DNA from: an uncultured Lachnospiraceae bacterium
Lineage (GTDB): Bacteria; Bacillota; Clostridia; Lachnospirales; Lachnospiraceae
DNA length: 36,700 nucleotides
Assembly: GCA_947589055.1 (NCBI GenBank)
Contig: CANPZL010000022.1
Coordinates: 1 to 36,700 of the forward strand
Direction: 5' to 3'
Positions 25,030-32,680 of the stretch are shown here, in pieces. The position numbers and the translations under genes are program-made. How positions within the stretch are numbered: the first letter of the stretch is position 1; the number at the start of each line of letters is the position of its first letter. The notes under the pieces were generated by a model, which worked only from the letters and a program-made list of their open reading frames with translations, had not been told where the DNA came from and searched no databases.

Positions 25030-26244
25030 TTACAGATTATCCATACCGTTGTACATAGACAGGATCGGTCCGTATACACCGGCAACGATGATACCAACGA
25101 TACCAGCCATTACAACCATCGTCAGCGGTTCCATCGCTGTGGTTACCTGTTCGGTAGTCATATCCACCTGTTCTTCATAATAATCGGCTACTTTATCCAT
25201 CATATCCTCGATGTTACCGGTCTCCTCCCCGATCTTGATCATCTGAGGAAGCATGGTCGGGAACAATTCCGCATCCCGTATCGGCTTTGACAGGGGAACG
25301 CCCTTCATAACCTGATCCTTTGCATTTAGCAGAGCTTCCCGGAACCAGATGTTTGACATCATGTTAGAAACTGCTTCCACACCATCTACCAGAGAAATAC
25401 CGGAAGCCATCAATGTACTCAGCGTACGGGAAACATTCGCAGCCGCCTGCATAACTGTCAGCTTTCCGAAAATCGGCACCTTAATGGTAAACTTACCGAT
25501 TACATGCTTTCCAAGATCCGTTGCAGCAAACGTTTTGTAAAGGAATATGATACCGCCTACGATCAGTAATACCAGCCACCACCGATACCGGAACAGATCC
25601 GAAAGCCAGAGTAACAGCTTCGTTGCCGCTGGAAGCTCCATACCCATGTCGGCAAACATATCGGAGAACTGCGGGATAACTGCTACTACCATGACGATGA
25701 CCACGATGACCGCTATGATCAATACGATGATGGGATAGGTCAAAGCTCCCCGAATCTTACCATTCAGCTTTGACTGCTTATCAAACTGAACCGCCAGACG
25801 TTCAAAACAGATCTCCAGATTACCGGACATCTCGCCTGCCTCCACCATACTGATCATGATGGGTGGAATCACCTTTGCATGCTGGCGGAAGCCATCCGCC
25901 AAGGTACCACCCTTTTCAACGTAGGTCTTCGTATCTCGTAAGACCCCCTGCAGAGTCTTATTATCCATCTGCTCACTCATCATATCCAGAGCGGAGATAA
26001 TGGTAACACCTGCATTCAACACGCTGGCAAACTGTTTACAGAACACGCTTAAATCTCTCGGTTTGATCTTCTTGTTAATTTTTATCTGGATATCCTTATC
26101 CATCGCTCCGGCTTCGGCACAGGATACCACGGTATAGCCATCCGCCTTCAGCTTATTGACTGCCGCTTCCTGATTCGGTGCGTCAATATCGCCTTTCTTA
26201 TTCTTACCGTTTGCGTCTACGACCTTATACTTATATATCGCCAT
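25030..26244 (-). CDS. pilC: Type IV pilus platform protein PilC (GspF family)
   Basis: The start is ATG 26244 (MAIYKYKVVD), with GGAGG 7 nt upstream; the ATG at 26250 would be too close to it. The product is 404 aa. It has two GspF domains: the first around residues 65-190 (FCKQFASVLNAGVTIISALD, MVEAGEMSGNLEICFERLA) and the second around 270-400 (NVSRTLSTLMASGISLVDGV, MIKIGEETGNIEDMMDKVAD). Each ends in long hydrophobic spans (PIIVLIIAVIVVIVMVVAVI; the C-terminal MVVMAGIVGIIVAGVYGPIL). PilC is the inner-membrane rotor or platform on which PilB and PilT act. Confidence 0.93.
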   Translation of the reverse strand: MAIYKYKVVDANGKNKKGDIDAPNQEAAVNKLKADGYTVVSCAEAGAMDKDIQIKINKKIKPRDLSVFCKQFASVLNAGVTIISALDMMSEQMDNKTLQGVLRDTKTYVEKGGTLADGFRQHAKVIPPIMISMVEAGEMSGNLEICFERLAVQFDKQSKLNGKIRGALTYPIIVLIIAVIVVIVMVVAVIPQFSDMFADMGMELPAATKLLLWLSDLFRYRWWLVLLIVGGIIFLYKTFAATDLGKHVIGKFTIKVPIFGKLTVMQAAANVSRTLSTLMASGISLVDGVEAVSNMMSNIWFREALLNAKDQVMKGVPLSKPIRDAELFPTMLPQMIKIGEETGNIEDMMDKVADYYEEQVDMTTEQVTTAMEPLTMVVMAGIVGIIVAGVYGPILSMYNGMDNL

Positions 26245-26250
26245 CGTCAT

Positions 26251-26422
26251 TCCTCCGCACTTTTTTCTTTATCAATACTGTTGCTCCCTGTCTCCCCATT
26301 TTCATAAATATGAACAAAGTACCAACATTATCTCTACTTGAATTTTACATTATATTTCGGCATATTGCAATAATATTTTACACAAAAAATATTTTTTTGT
26401 TCACATTTCACAAATTTTCTAA
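26251..26422. other. AT-rich gap between pilT and pilC
   Basis: This 172-nt spacer is unusually long for the operon and very A/T-rich. A TATAAT on the minus strand (about 26347-26352) lacks a convincing -35 at the right distance. It may hold an internal promoter for pilC and downstream genes, or a processing site; nothing firmer can be said. Confidence 0.3.
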
Positions 26423-27478
26423 TTATCCCAGCTTTTTCCGGAGTGCATCTAACTCCTGTGCGTAAGTAAGCGCCATATCTCTGGTGATCACCCCAGCCTG
26501 ATACAGATCAAACAATGCATCGTCCATGGTGATCATTCCCTGCGCCTTGCTGGTCTGGACCGTTGCCTGTATCTGATGGGTCTTACCATCCCGGATCAGG
26601 CTTCGGATCGCCGGATTTGCAATCATGACCTCGAACGCAGCTACCCGTCCCTTACCGTCGGCTGTGGGAAGCAGCTGTTGCGAGATAACGCCTACCAATA
26701 CCATAGAGAGCTGTGTCCGGATCTGCTGCTGCTGATGGGGAGGGAATACATCGATTACACGGTCGATGGTACTGGCAGCACCAATGGTATGCAGTGTGGA
26801 AAATACCAAGTGACCGGTCTCCGCCGCAGTTACCGCAATAGAGATCGTCTCATAATCACGCATCTCACCAACCAGAATAATATCCGGATCCTCACGAAGG
26901 GCGGCACGCAGTGCATTGTTATAGCTTAACGTATCCATACCTACTTCCCGTTGGTTTACGATGGATTTTTTGTGTTTATGTACATACTCGATCGGATCCT
27001 CAAGGGTAATGATATGATCCGTCCGGTTTTCGTTTGCCTTATTGATGATGGAAGCCAGTGTTGTCGATTTTCCGGAACCGGTAGGTCCCGTTACCAACAC
27101 CAAGCCTCTTCTCCGCTTGTATAATTCCACCACCGAATTCGGGATACCCAGTTGATCCGGTCTGGGGATATTCGTATCTACCCGCCGGAACGCCGCCGCC
27201 ATATTTCCCCGATCCATGTAGACATTCACACGGAACCGGCCGCAGAGCTGGTGTGCATAAGAAAAGTCAACCTCGCCTCGTTCCTTTAACACTTTTTTCT
27301 GTTTATCATTCATTACACTTCCTAACAGTTCTGCCACATCGGGCGGCATCAGGGGATCCATTTCTAGTCCGACCAACTTTCCGTTAATCCGTAGCTTAGG
27401 CGGAATCCCTGCACCAAAATGAATATCTGACGCCTTATTTTCTACTGCAAATGCCAGCAGCTCATTCATATTTAACAT
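26423..27478 (-). CDS. pilT: Pilus retraction ATPase PilT
   Basis: A 351-aa protein. The N-terminal PAS-like domain starts ASDIHFGAGIPPKLRINGKL. Walker A is GPTGSGKSTT (131-140), the Asp box IITLEDPIEYVH, Walker B DPDIILVGEMRD (198-208) and the His box TGHLVFSTLH (221-230). The C-terminal AIRSLIRDGKTHQI corresponds to the PilT AIRNLIRE motif that distinguishes retraction from extension ATPases. The length is standard. AGGAGA lies before the ATG. Presence in the operon suggests retractile pili and hence twitching or DNA uptake. Confidence 0.95.
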   Translation of the reverse strand: MLNMNELLAFAVENKASDIHFGAGIPPKLRINGKLVGLEMDPLMPPDVAELLGSVMNDKQKKVLKERGEVDFSYAHQLCGRFRVNVYMDRGNMAAAFRRVDTNIPRPDQLGIPNSVVELYKRRRGLVLVTGPTGSGKSTTLASIINKANENRTDHIITLEDPIEYVHKHKKSIVNQREVGMDTLSYNNALRAALREDPDIILVGEMRDYETISIAVTAAETGHLVFSTLHTIGAASTIDRVIDVFPPHQQQQIRTQLSMVLVGVISQQLLPTADGKGRVAAFEVMIANPAIRSLIRDGKTHQIQATVQTSKAQGMITMDDALFDLYQAGVITRDMALTYAQELDALRKKLG

Positions 27479-27492
27479 AGCTTCTTCTCCTC

Positions 27493-29208
27493 TTAATATT
27501 CGTCTCCTGCTTCGTATACAATCTTCTTCATCTCGCCGATCGAGGTGGTTCCTTCTTTTACCAGTCTTCCGGCGGCCAGCTTCAGGGTCAGCATACCTTC
27601 CGCCAACGCCTGTTTTTCGATTTTGTCTGCGGTAGCCCCGCTGGCGATAACGGACTGCAGCTCACGGGATACCGGCATAATCTCATACACACCGATTCGT
27701 CCCACAAAGCCGGTATCATTACAGAGGGGACAGCCGACCGGCTCATAGATACCGAATTCCTCTGTCAGCGGAATGTCGAGCAGTCGTTTTTCATTTTCCT
27801 CTGCATAACGCCCCTGCTTGCATTTACACAGACGGCGTACCAGACGCTGTGCGATAACTCCAACCAAAGCATCTCCTACGACATAAGGTTCAATCCCCAT
27901 ATCGATCAGACGGGTAACCGTACTGGCGGCACTGTTGGTATGAAGGGTAGATACTACCAAGTGACCGGTGATCGCCGCTTGTACTGCGATCTGCGCTGTC
28001 TCACCGTCTCTTATCTCACCGATCATGATAATATCCGGATCCTGACGAAGAATGGAACGAAGGGCGGCGGCAAAGGTCATTTCCGCCTTTACGTTTACCT
28101 GTACCTGATTGATACCGTCTATATTTGCCTCTACAGGATCCTCTACTGTAATGATATTAACATCCTCTGTATTTAATTCACTTAAAGAAGTATACAGAGT
28201 CGTTGATTTTCCGGAACCGGTAGGCCCGGTTACCAGTATGATTCCGTGCGGATTACTCAGGATACCGTCAAACACCTTCATTTCCTGCGGTCCCAGACCC
28301 AACGCACTCTTCGGCTTGGTCAGACCGTCTTTGGAAGTAAGACGCATAACGATCTTCTCTCCGTACACAGTAGGCAGACAGGATACACGAATATCAAATT
28401 CTTTTCGGTCGACAAAGATGGAGATACGCCCGTCCTGTGGTTTTCTCTTCTCGGATATATCCATTCCGCCAATGATCTTGATACGGGCAGCGATCGCCGA
28501 CATCAGAGAATAATCGTACGTCATGACCTTCTTTAATGCACCGTCGATCCGATACCGTACCCGGACGCTGGTCTCCAATGGCTCGATATGTATATCGGAA
28601 GCTCTCTGCCGAACTCCGCCTTCCAGAATCTGCTTAACCAGTAAAACGATCGGGGAATTGTCGATCTCGTCATTGATCTGTTCTTCCTCTGCCTGACTTA
28701 ATCCTTCCTGCTCCCGCTCCCGCCGGTACTGCTCCGCCACTTCCATGGCCTGCTGATTACCATAGTACTTACCAATGGCCTCGGTGATCTCCTCATCGCT
28801 GGTAAGCATCGGCTCGATCTGCATATTCGTCAGGATTCCCAGATCGTCGATAGCAAAGATGTCCATCGGATCCGACATGGCTACCTTTAACACATTCGGG
28901 TTATATTCATCCACTTCAACCGGAACCGCCCGATACCGCATTACTTCCTTTTCCGGAATCAGCTTCAGAACATCCTCCGTCAGCTTGCAGGAACGTAATT
29001 CGATATATTCGATGCCCAACTGTTGTGAAATCGTCAGATTTAACAGTTCTTGACTGACCAGACCCATCTCCACCATGGCCTGGCCCAGCTTGATGCCTTT
29101 TTCCTTCTGATATGCGATTGCTTCCTGTAACTCCTCTTCCGTAATTGCTCCGGCTGCAACCAGCAAATCTCCAAGTCTGATTTTTTTTCTTCCCGCTGAA
29201 ATTCGCAT
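27493..29208 (-). CDS. pilB: Pilus extension ATPase PilB (GspE family)
   Basis: The start chosen is ATG 29208 (MRISAGRKKIRLGDLLVAAG), with GAGGT upstream; an earlier ATG at 29226 has no ribosome site. The product is 571 aa. The N-terminal MshEN/T2SSE-N domain has repeated LGDLLV- and LGQAMVEMG-type motifs. The ATPase has Walker A GPTGSGKSTTLYTSL (about 328-342), the Asp box ITVEDPVE, Walker B DPDIIMIGEIRD and the His box TGHLVVSTLH. A zinc tetracysteine motif is formed by RRLCKCKQG and GCPLCNDTGFVGR. It assembles pilin at the base. It is the first gene of the operon. Confidence 0.95.
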   Translation of the reverse strand: MRISAGRKKIRLGDLLVAAGAITEEELQEAIAYQKEKGIKLGQAMVEMGLVSQELLNLTISQQLGIEYIELRSCKLTEDVLKLIPEKEVMRYRAVPVEVDEYNPNVLKVAMSDPMDIFAIDDLGILTNMQIEPMLTSDEEITEAIGKYYGNQQAMEVAEQYRREREQEGLSQAEEEQINDEIDNSPIVLLVKQILEGGVRQRASDIHIEPLETSVRVRYRIDGALKKVMTYDYSLMSAIAARIKIIGGMDISEKRKPQDGRISIFVDRKEFDIRVSCLPTVYGEKIVMRLTSKDGLTKPKSALGLGPQEMKVFDGILSNPHGIILVTGPTGSGKSTTLYTSLSELNTEDVNIITVEDPVEANIDGINQVQVNVKAEMTFAAALRSILRQDPDIIMIGEIRDGETAQIAVQAAITGHLVVSTLHTNSAASTVTRLIDMGIEPYVVGDALVGVIAQRLVRRLCKCKQGRYAEENEKRLLDIPLTEEFGIYEPVGCPLCNDTGFVGRIGVYEIMPVSRELQSVIASGATADKIEKQALAEGMLTLKLAAGRLVKEGTTSIGEMKKIVYEAGDEY

Positions 29209-29250
29209 ATGACATCTACCTCGCATTCAACATTATTGATATAATTTTAA

Positions 29251-29256
29251 CATACA
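29251..29256 (+). promoter_or_regulatory. Possible SigE-type -10 box upstream of the sigma factor gene
   Basis: The plus strand has CATACA (followed by AC) 60 nt before the first ATG of the SigK-like gene. CATACA is the core of the SigE -10 consensus, and sigK is a SigE target in Bacillus. The -35 match upstream (TCAACATT region) is weak, so this is a suggestion only. Confidence 0.3.
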
Positions 29257-29316
29257 ACCTCTATAATTACTACTGTTTGTTTTCGTCATTTTTACCAATT
29301 ATCTACTCTAAATATT

Positions 29317-30054
29317 ATGGATTTTTCTAATTTTCCAACTATTTCTACCATGCTTTCCTTTGGAAAAGCACATTTTTTTTATGCAAAACATAAAATAACC
29401 GTAACAATGCTCCTTCCGAGGTACGTCTTGCAAACATTTCAAAAACCGCTTACACCGGAAGAAGAGTTATTCTATCTGAACCTGAGCCGGCAAGGGGATA
29501 TTCATGCAAGGAACCTGCTCGTAGAACATAACCTCCGGCTGGTTGCACATATCGTAAAAAAATACAACACCTACGAACGGGATATGGAGGATCTGATCTC
29601 TACCGGTACCATTGGCCTGATCAAGGCCATTAACACCTACGACGCATCCAAAGGGAATAAACTCGGCACTTATGCTTCCCGCTGTATTGAAAATGAACTT
29701 CTTATGTTGCTTCGTCAAGAACGGAAATCCTCCCGTGAGGTTTCCCTATACGAACCCATCGGTTCCGACAAAGAAGGCAATGAAATCCATCTGATGGATA
29801 TTATGGAATCCACCAACGAAGACATTCTGGAGCAGATGATAACGGAAAGCCAGATTTTTTCCATTTATCATCTGCTGCATACCACCCTCACCCCACGGGA
29901 ACAGGACGTCATCACGCTGCGGTATGGTCTTTATAACCATACGCCGATCACCCAGCGGGATGTCGCACGCCGATTGGGCATTTCCCGTTCCTATGTGAGC
30001 CGGATCGAAAAACGTGCCTTAGAAAAGCTGAAAAACCGTTTAGAAAACGGTTAA
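29317..30054 (+). CDS. sigK: Sporulation sigma factor, SigK-like
   Basis: 245 aa from the first ATG; starts at codon 12 or 31 are also possible and none has a good ribosome site. The N-terminal hydrophobic/basic part may be a pro-sequence. Region 2 is ARNLLVEHNLRLVAHIVKKY, then DLISTGTIGLIKAINTYDAS and KLGTYASRCIENELLMLLRQ, very close to SigK/SigE. The core EVSLYEPIGSDKEGNEIHLMDI is a hallmark of SigK. Region 4 has a helix-turn-helix ITQRDVARRLGISRSYVSRIEKRALEKL. In spore formers SigK drives late mother-cell genes. The gene appears uninterrupted by a skin element. It is transcribed divergently from the pilus operon. Confidence 0.88.
   Translation: MDFSNFPTISTMLSFGKAHFFYAKHKITVTMLLPRYVLQTFQKPLTPEEELFYLNLSRQGDIHARNLLVEHNLRLVAHIVKKYNTYERDMEDLISTGTIGLIKAINTYDASKGNKLGTYASRCIENELLMLLRQERKSSREVSLYEPIGSDKEGNEIHLMDIMESTNEDILEQMITESQIFSIYHLLHTTLTPREQDVITLRYGLYNHTPITQRDVARRLGISRSYVSRIEKRALEKLKNRLENG
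30034..30052 (-). terminator. Terminator of the trhP operon inside the end of sigK
   Basis: AACCGTTT-AGA-AAACGGTT is an 8-bp stem at the convergent gene ends; on the minus strand it is followed by TTTC. It overlaps the last codons of sigK and the stop of trhP, so one structure could serve the minus-strand operon and, less well, the plus-strand gene. Confidence 0.5.
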
Positions 30055-31277
30055 TCCGCTTTTCGGCGCAGAATACAGCCGATCGGCAGTACTTCCCCGA
30101 ATGCAACATGAAGCTTCTGTCTGGGATGGGGTGCGGACTGCATAGGTCTGCCATCTTCATCCCAGATCTCCTTTACGGTCAGATAACGATTTTCCCCATC
30201 AAACAGCATCGCCTCCACGGTTTCCCCCACCGAAAACTTATTCTTCTGTTCAAACACTGTTTTTCCTGCCTCGTCGGTCTCTTCCACCATACCGATATAG
30301 ACATACTCCTTCTGATAGGTGTTCTTATCATAAATCTGTGTTGTTTCATCCGTTTTTCCAAAATAAAAGCCTGTCGTATACTGCCGATAGGTTCCTTTTA
30401 CAATTTCCTGCCGGTATTCCTCCATATGCTCCCGATAGATTGCCGGTGACCGGGCGTAGTCATCCAGAGCGTTCCGATAGGTCCTGGCTACCGTTGCCAC
30501 ATAGAGAGCGGTTTTCATCCTGCCTTCGATTTTTAAGCTGTCGATACCGGCATCCAGCAATTCCGGAATGTATTCGAGCATACACAGATCTTTAGAATTC
30601 AAGATATAGGTCCCGCGGGAATCCTCTTCAACGGGAAGATATTCTCCCGGTCTTTGTTCTTCTACAAGGGCATATTTCCAGCGGCAGGGGTGGGTACAAG
30701 CCCCCTGATTGGCGTCTCTTCCCGTAAAATAATGGCTGAGCAGACAGCGCCCGGAATAGGAAATGCACATGGCGCCATGTACAAAAGCTTCAATCTCCAT
30801 GTCCTCCGGTATACGAGAGCGGATCTCTTTGATCTCTGCCAATGACAACTCTCTGGCAGCTACCACACGTTTTGCACCCATATCATACCAGAACCGGAAG
30901 GATTCATAATTGGTAGTATTCGCCTGCGTGCTGACATGAAGCTCCGTATCCGGCAGTATCTCCTTTGCCAGCATAAATACGCCGGGATCGGAAATGATCA
31001 GGGCATCCGGAGCAATCTCCCGCAATGATTCCAAATACGTCCGGATACCTTCTATATCCTGATTATGGGCAAAGATGTTGACCGTTATATAAACACGGCA
31101 GTGATGAGCATGGGCAAACCGAATCCCCTCCTGCATCTCTTCGATCGTAAAATTATGAGCCTTGGCCCGAAGTCCGAATTGCCCGCCACCGATGTATACA
31201 GCATCGGCCCCATAGCGGACTGCTGTTTTTAATACCTCCAGACTTCCTGCCGGAACCAGTAATTCTGTCTTACGCAT
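30051..31277 (-). CDS. trhP: U32-family protein, tRNA hydroxylation factor TrhP-like
   Basis: A 408-aa protein. The N-terminal barrel starts ELLVPAGSLEVLKTAVRYGA and contains DAVYIGGGQFGLRAKAHNFT. The U32 signature is EAFVHGAMCISYSGRC, followed by LLSHYFTGRDANQGACTHPC: four cysteines (MCIS, GRCL, GACT, HPCR) that may bind iron-sulfur. Then follow ILNSKDLCMLEYIPEL and GIDSLKIEGRMK. In B. subtilis the U32 proteins YrrN/YrrO (TrhP) produce 5-hydroxyuridine at tRNA position 34. Here a single copy follows trmR, which methylates this base, so both steps are in one operon. The old label 'peptidase/collagenase' is probably misleading. Confidence 0.88.
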   Translation of the reverse strand: MRKTELLVPAGSLEVLKTAVRYGADAVYIGGGQFGLRAKAHNFTIEEMQEGIRFAHAHHCRVYITVNIFAHNQDIEGIRTYLESLREIAPDALIISDPGVFMLAKEILPDTELHVSTQANTTNYESFRFWYDMGAKRVVAARELSLAEIKEIRSRIPEDMEIEAFVHGAMCISYSGRCLLSHYFTGRDANQGACTHPCRWKYALVEEQRPGEYLPVEEDSRGTYILNSKDLCMLEYIPELLDAGIDSLKIEGRMKTALYVATVARTYRNALDDYARSPAIYREHMEEYRQEIVKGTYRQYTTGFYFGKTDETTQIYDKNTYQKEYVYIGMVEETDEAGKTVFEQKNKFSVGETVEAMLFDGENRYLTVKEIWDEDGRPMQSAPHPRQKLHVAFGEVLPIGCILRRKAD

Positions 31278-31287
31278 CTTCTTCTCC

Positions 31288-31941
31288 TTACGCTTCCCTT
31301 TCCCTCCGGATACTCACCGCCACACCGTCCCCGATGGGAAGGATCGACGTCTCCAGCATAGGATGGTGCTTCAGTTCATACAGATACTGCCGCATACGGC
31401 TGTGAATGGTACGATCCCGTTTCGTAACCGCATAGTGGGATTCCAGCACATCGCCATCCTGAAGTACATTATCCGAAATCAACAGACCGCCCGGCGCCAG
31501 CAGCCGCAAGACCTCCGGAAGAAACCGAAGATACTGTCCCTTTGCCGCATCCATAAAGATCATATCAAAAGAATCTTGCAGCTGCGGCAGCAGTTCTGCC
31601 GCATCCCCCTCTAACAGGGTAATCTTGTCTTCCACACCGGCCAGATGAAAGTTTTCCTTTGCCTTTTGTATCCGGGGCGGATAGTTTTCAATGGTTACGA
31701 TCTTTCCGTTTTCCGGAAGAAACTGACACATATAAACAGCAGAAAATCCAACTGCCGTACCCACCTCCAATATCCGCTTCGGCTTTTGAATCCGTTCTAA
31801 TACCTTCAGCAGCTCTTTGGTTTCCGTCCGTACAATTGGAATCTCCTGTTCACGGGCTTCCCGTTCAATGCGGGAAACCAGTGCATGATCTTCTTGATTT
31901 AACGAGCAGATAAACGATACAATCCGTTCATTGTTTTGCAT
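31288..31941 (-). CDS. trmR: tRNA 5-hydroxyuridine methyltransferase TrmR-like (O-methyltransferase)
   Basis: The start is ATG 31941 (MQNNERIVSF), with AGGAGG just upstream; it overlaps the stop of the preceding gene by 14 nt. The product is 217 aa. Class-I SAM-dependent fold: motif I ILEVGTAVGFSAVYMCQF, then IVTIENYPPR and FDMIFMDAAKGQYLRFLPEV, matching the COMT-type O-methyltransferases with metal-binding Asp. In B. subtilis YrrM (TrmR) forms 5-methoxyuridine on tRNA. The neighbouring trhP makes its substrate, which supports this assignment over a generic catechol methyltransferase. Confidence 0.85.
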   Translation of the reverse strand: MQNNERIVSFICSLNQEDHALVSRIEREAREQEIPIVRTETKELLKVLERIQKPKRILEVGTAVGFSAVYMCQFLPENGKIVTIENYPPRIQKAKENFHLAGVEDKITLLEGDAAELLPQLQDSFDMIFMDAAKGQYLRFLPEVLRLLAPGGLLISDNVLQDGDVLESHYAVTKRDRTIHSRMRQYLYELKHHPMLETSILPIGDGVAVSIRREREA

Positions 31942-32314
31942 CTTCTTCCTCCTCGTCAATCCCTGCAAGGGATTTCATGATCTCATCCTGTGTCATGGAC
32001 TTGCTTAGCATATAAGTACCTGGTAAGAGTTTTCCATGATAGCTGGACAGATAAATCTTTGCGATCATCACATATTTGTCCTCGATCACGCCGGCATCCA
32101 ACAGCTCGTCCACAATCTCCATCGTGGTGGAATCCGGCGGAATCGTTACAGCAATCTGGGAATCATCCCGCAGATCAACGCAGGAATCCGTAAAAACCTT
32201 ATAGGAAAAGCTATAACCCATATTAAAAACCTGTATCAGCAGCAGGACGATCACTATATCGATCAACAGCTGCAATACGATTCTCAATGCGTGTTTCATT
32301 ATTTTATCTGTCAT
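31928..32314 (-). CDS. Short MltG-like membrane protein lacking the catalytic domain
   Basis: The start is ATG 32314 (MTDKIMKHALRI), with AGGTG 5 nt upstream; the product is 128 aa. It has one membrane span (about 11-33), then SYKVFTDSCVDLRDDSQIAV and VTIPPDSTTMEIVDELLDAG, ending in GKLLPGTYMLSKSMTQDEIM. This equals the N-terminal LysM-like part of endolytic transglycosylase MltG (YrrL). The large catalytic domain with its essential Glu is absent and nothing downstream encodes it, since trmR starts at once. In B. subtilis mltG precedes trmR, so position supports the homology. Function without catalysis is unclear; it may be a regulator or relic. Confidence 0.7.
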   Translation of the reverse strand: MTDKIMKHALRIVLQLLIDIVIVLLLIQVFNMGYSFSYKVFTDSCVDLRDDSQIAVTIPPDSTTMEIVDELLDAGVIEDKYVMIAKIYLSSYHGKLLPGTYMLSKSMTQDEIMKSLAGIDEEEEDAKQ

Positions 32315-32322
32315 ACCGGCAC

Positions 32323-32667
32323 CTATCTTTCCAAATACTCGTAATCCAGTTCCAAGCCTTCTGAAAGAGCCTGATAAACCTCCCGCATCATGGCACAAAG
32401 CCGCTGTTCTGCCAGAATAAAGTCACTTACTACAGGCTCCTGTAGGATTGTATCATATTCCTTTACCAAATTAAAGACCTCATCGTAAAGATTACTGTCT
32501 CCTTCACTGTATTGCAGTTCATAATTCCTTCTGCGGAATTCGTTATATCGTCCGTACAGCTCTATATTTTCCTTTAACCGCCGGTCAGTCTCTAAGTAAC
32601 GCTTATATTCCTCACTGCTTTGTATCTGCTTATTCAGTCTGCCAGCCAGCTCGATTGCCTGTTGCAT
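32323..32667 (-). CDS. YlbF/YmcA-family regulator
   Basis: A 114-aa all-helical protein: AIELAGRLNKQIQSSEEYKR, then YGRYNEFRRRNYELQY and VSDFILAEQRLCAMMREVYQ. This matches the YlbF/YmcA/YheA family. In B. subtilis YlbF, YmcA and YaaT form an iron-sulfur complex that influences RNase Y-dependent mRNA maturation and, indirectly, biofilm, competence and sporulation. Here it follows the RNase J gene by 13 nt, so a link to RNA decay is plausible. The GGGAGG ribosome site is clear. Confidence 0.8.
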   Translation of the reverse strand: MQQAIELAGRLNKQIQSSEEYKRYLETDRRLKENIELYGRYNEFRRRNYELQYSEGDSNLYDEVFNLVKEYDTILQEPVVSDFILAEQRLCAMMREVYQALSEGLELDYEYLER

Positions 32668-32680
32668 ATATTTCCTCCCG

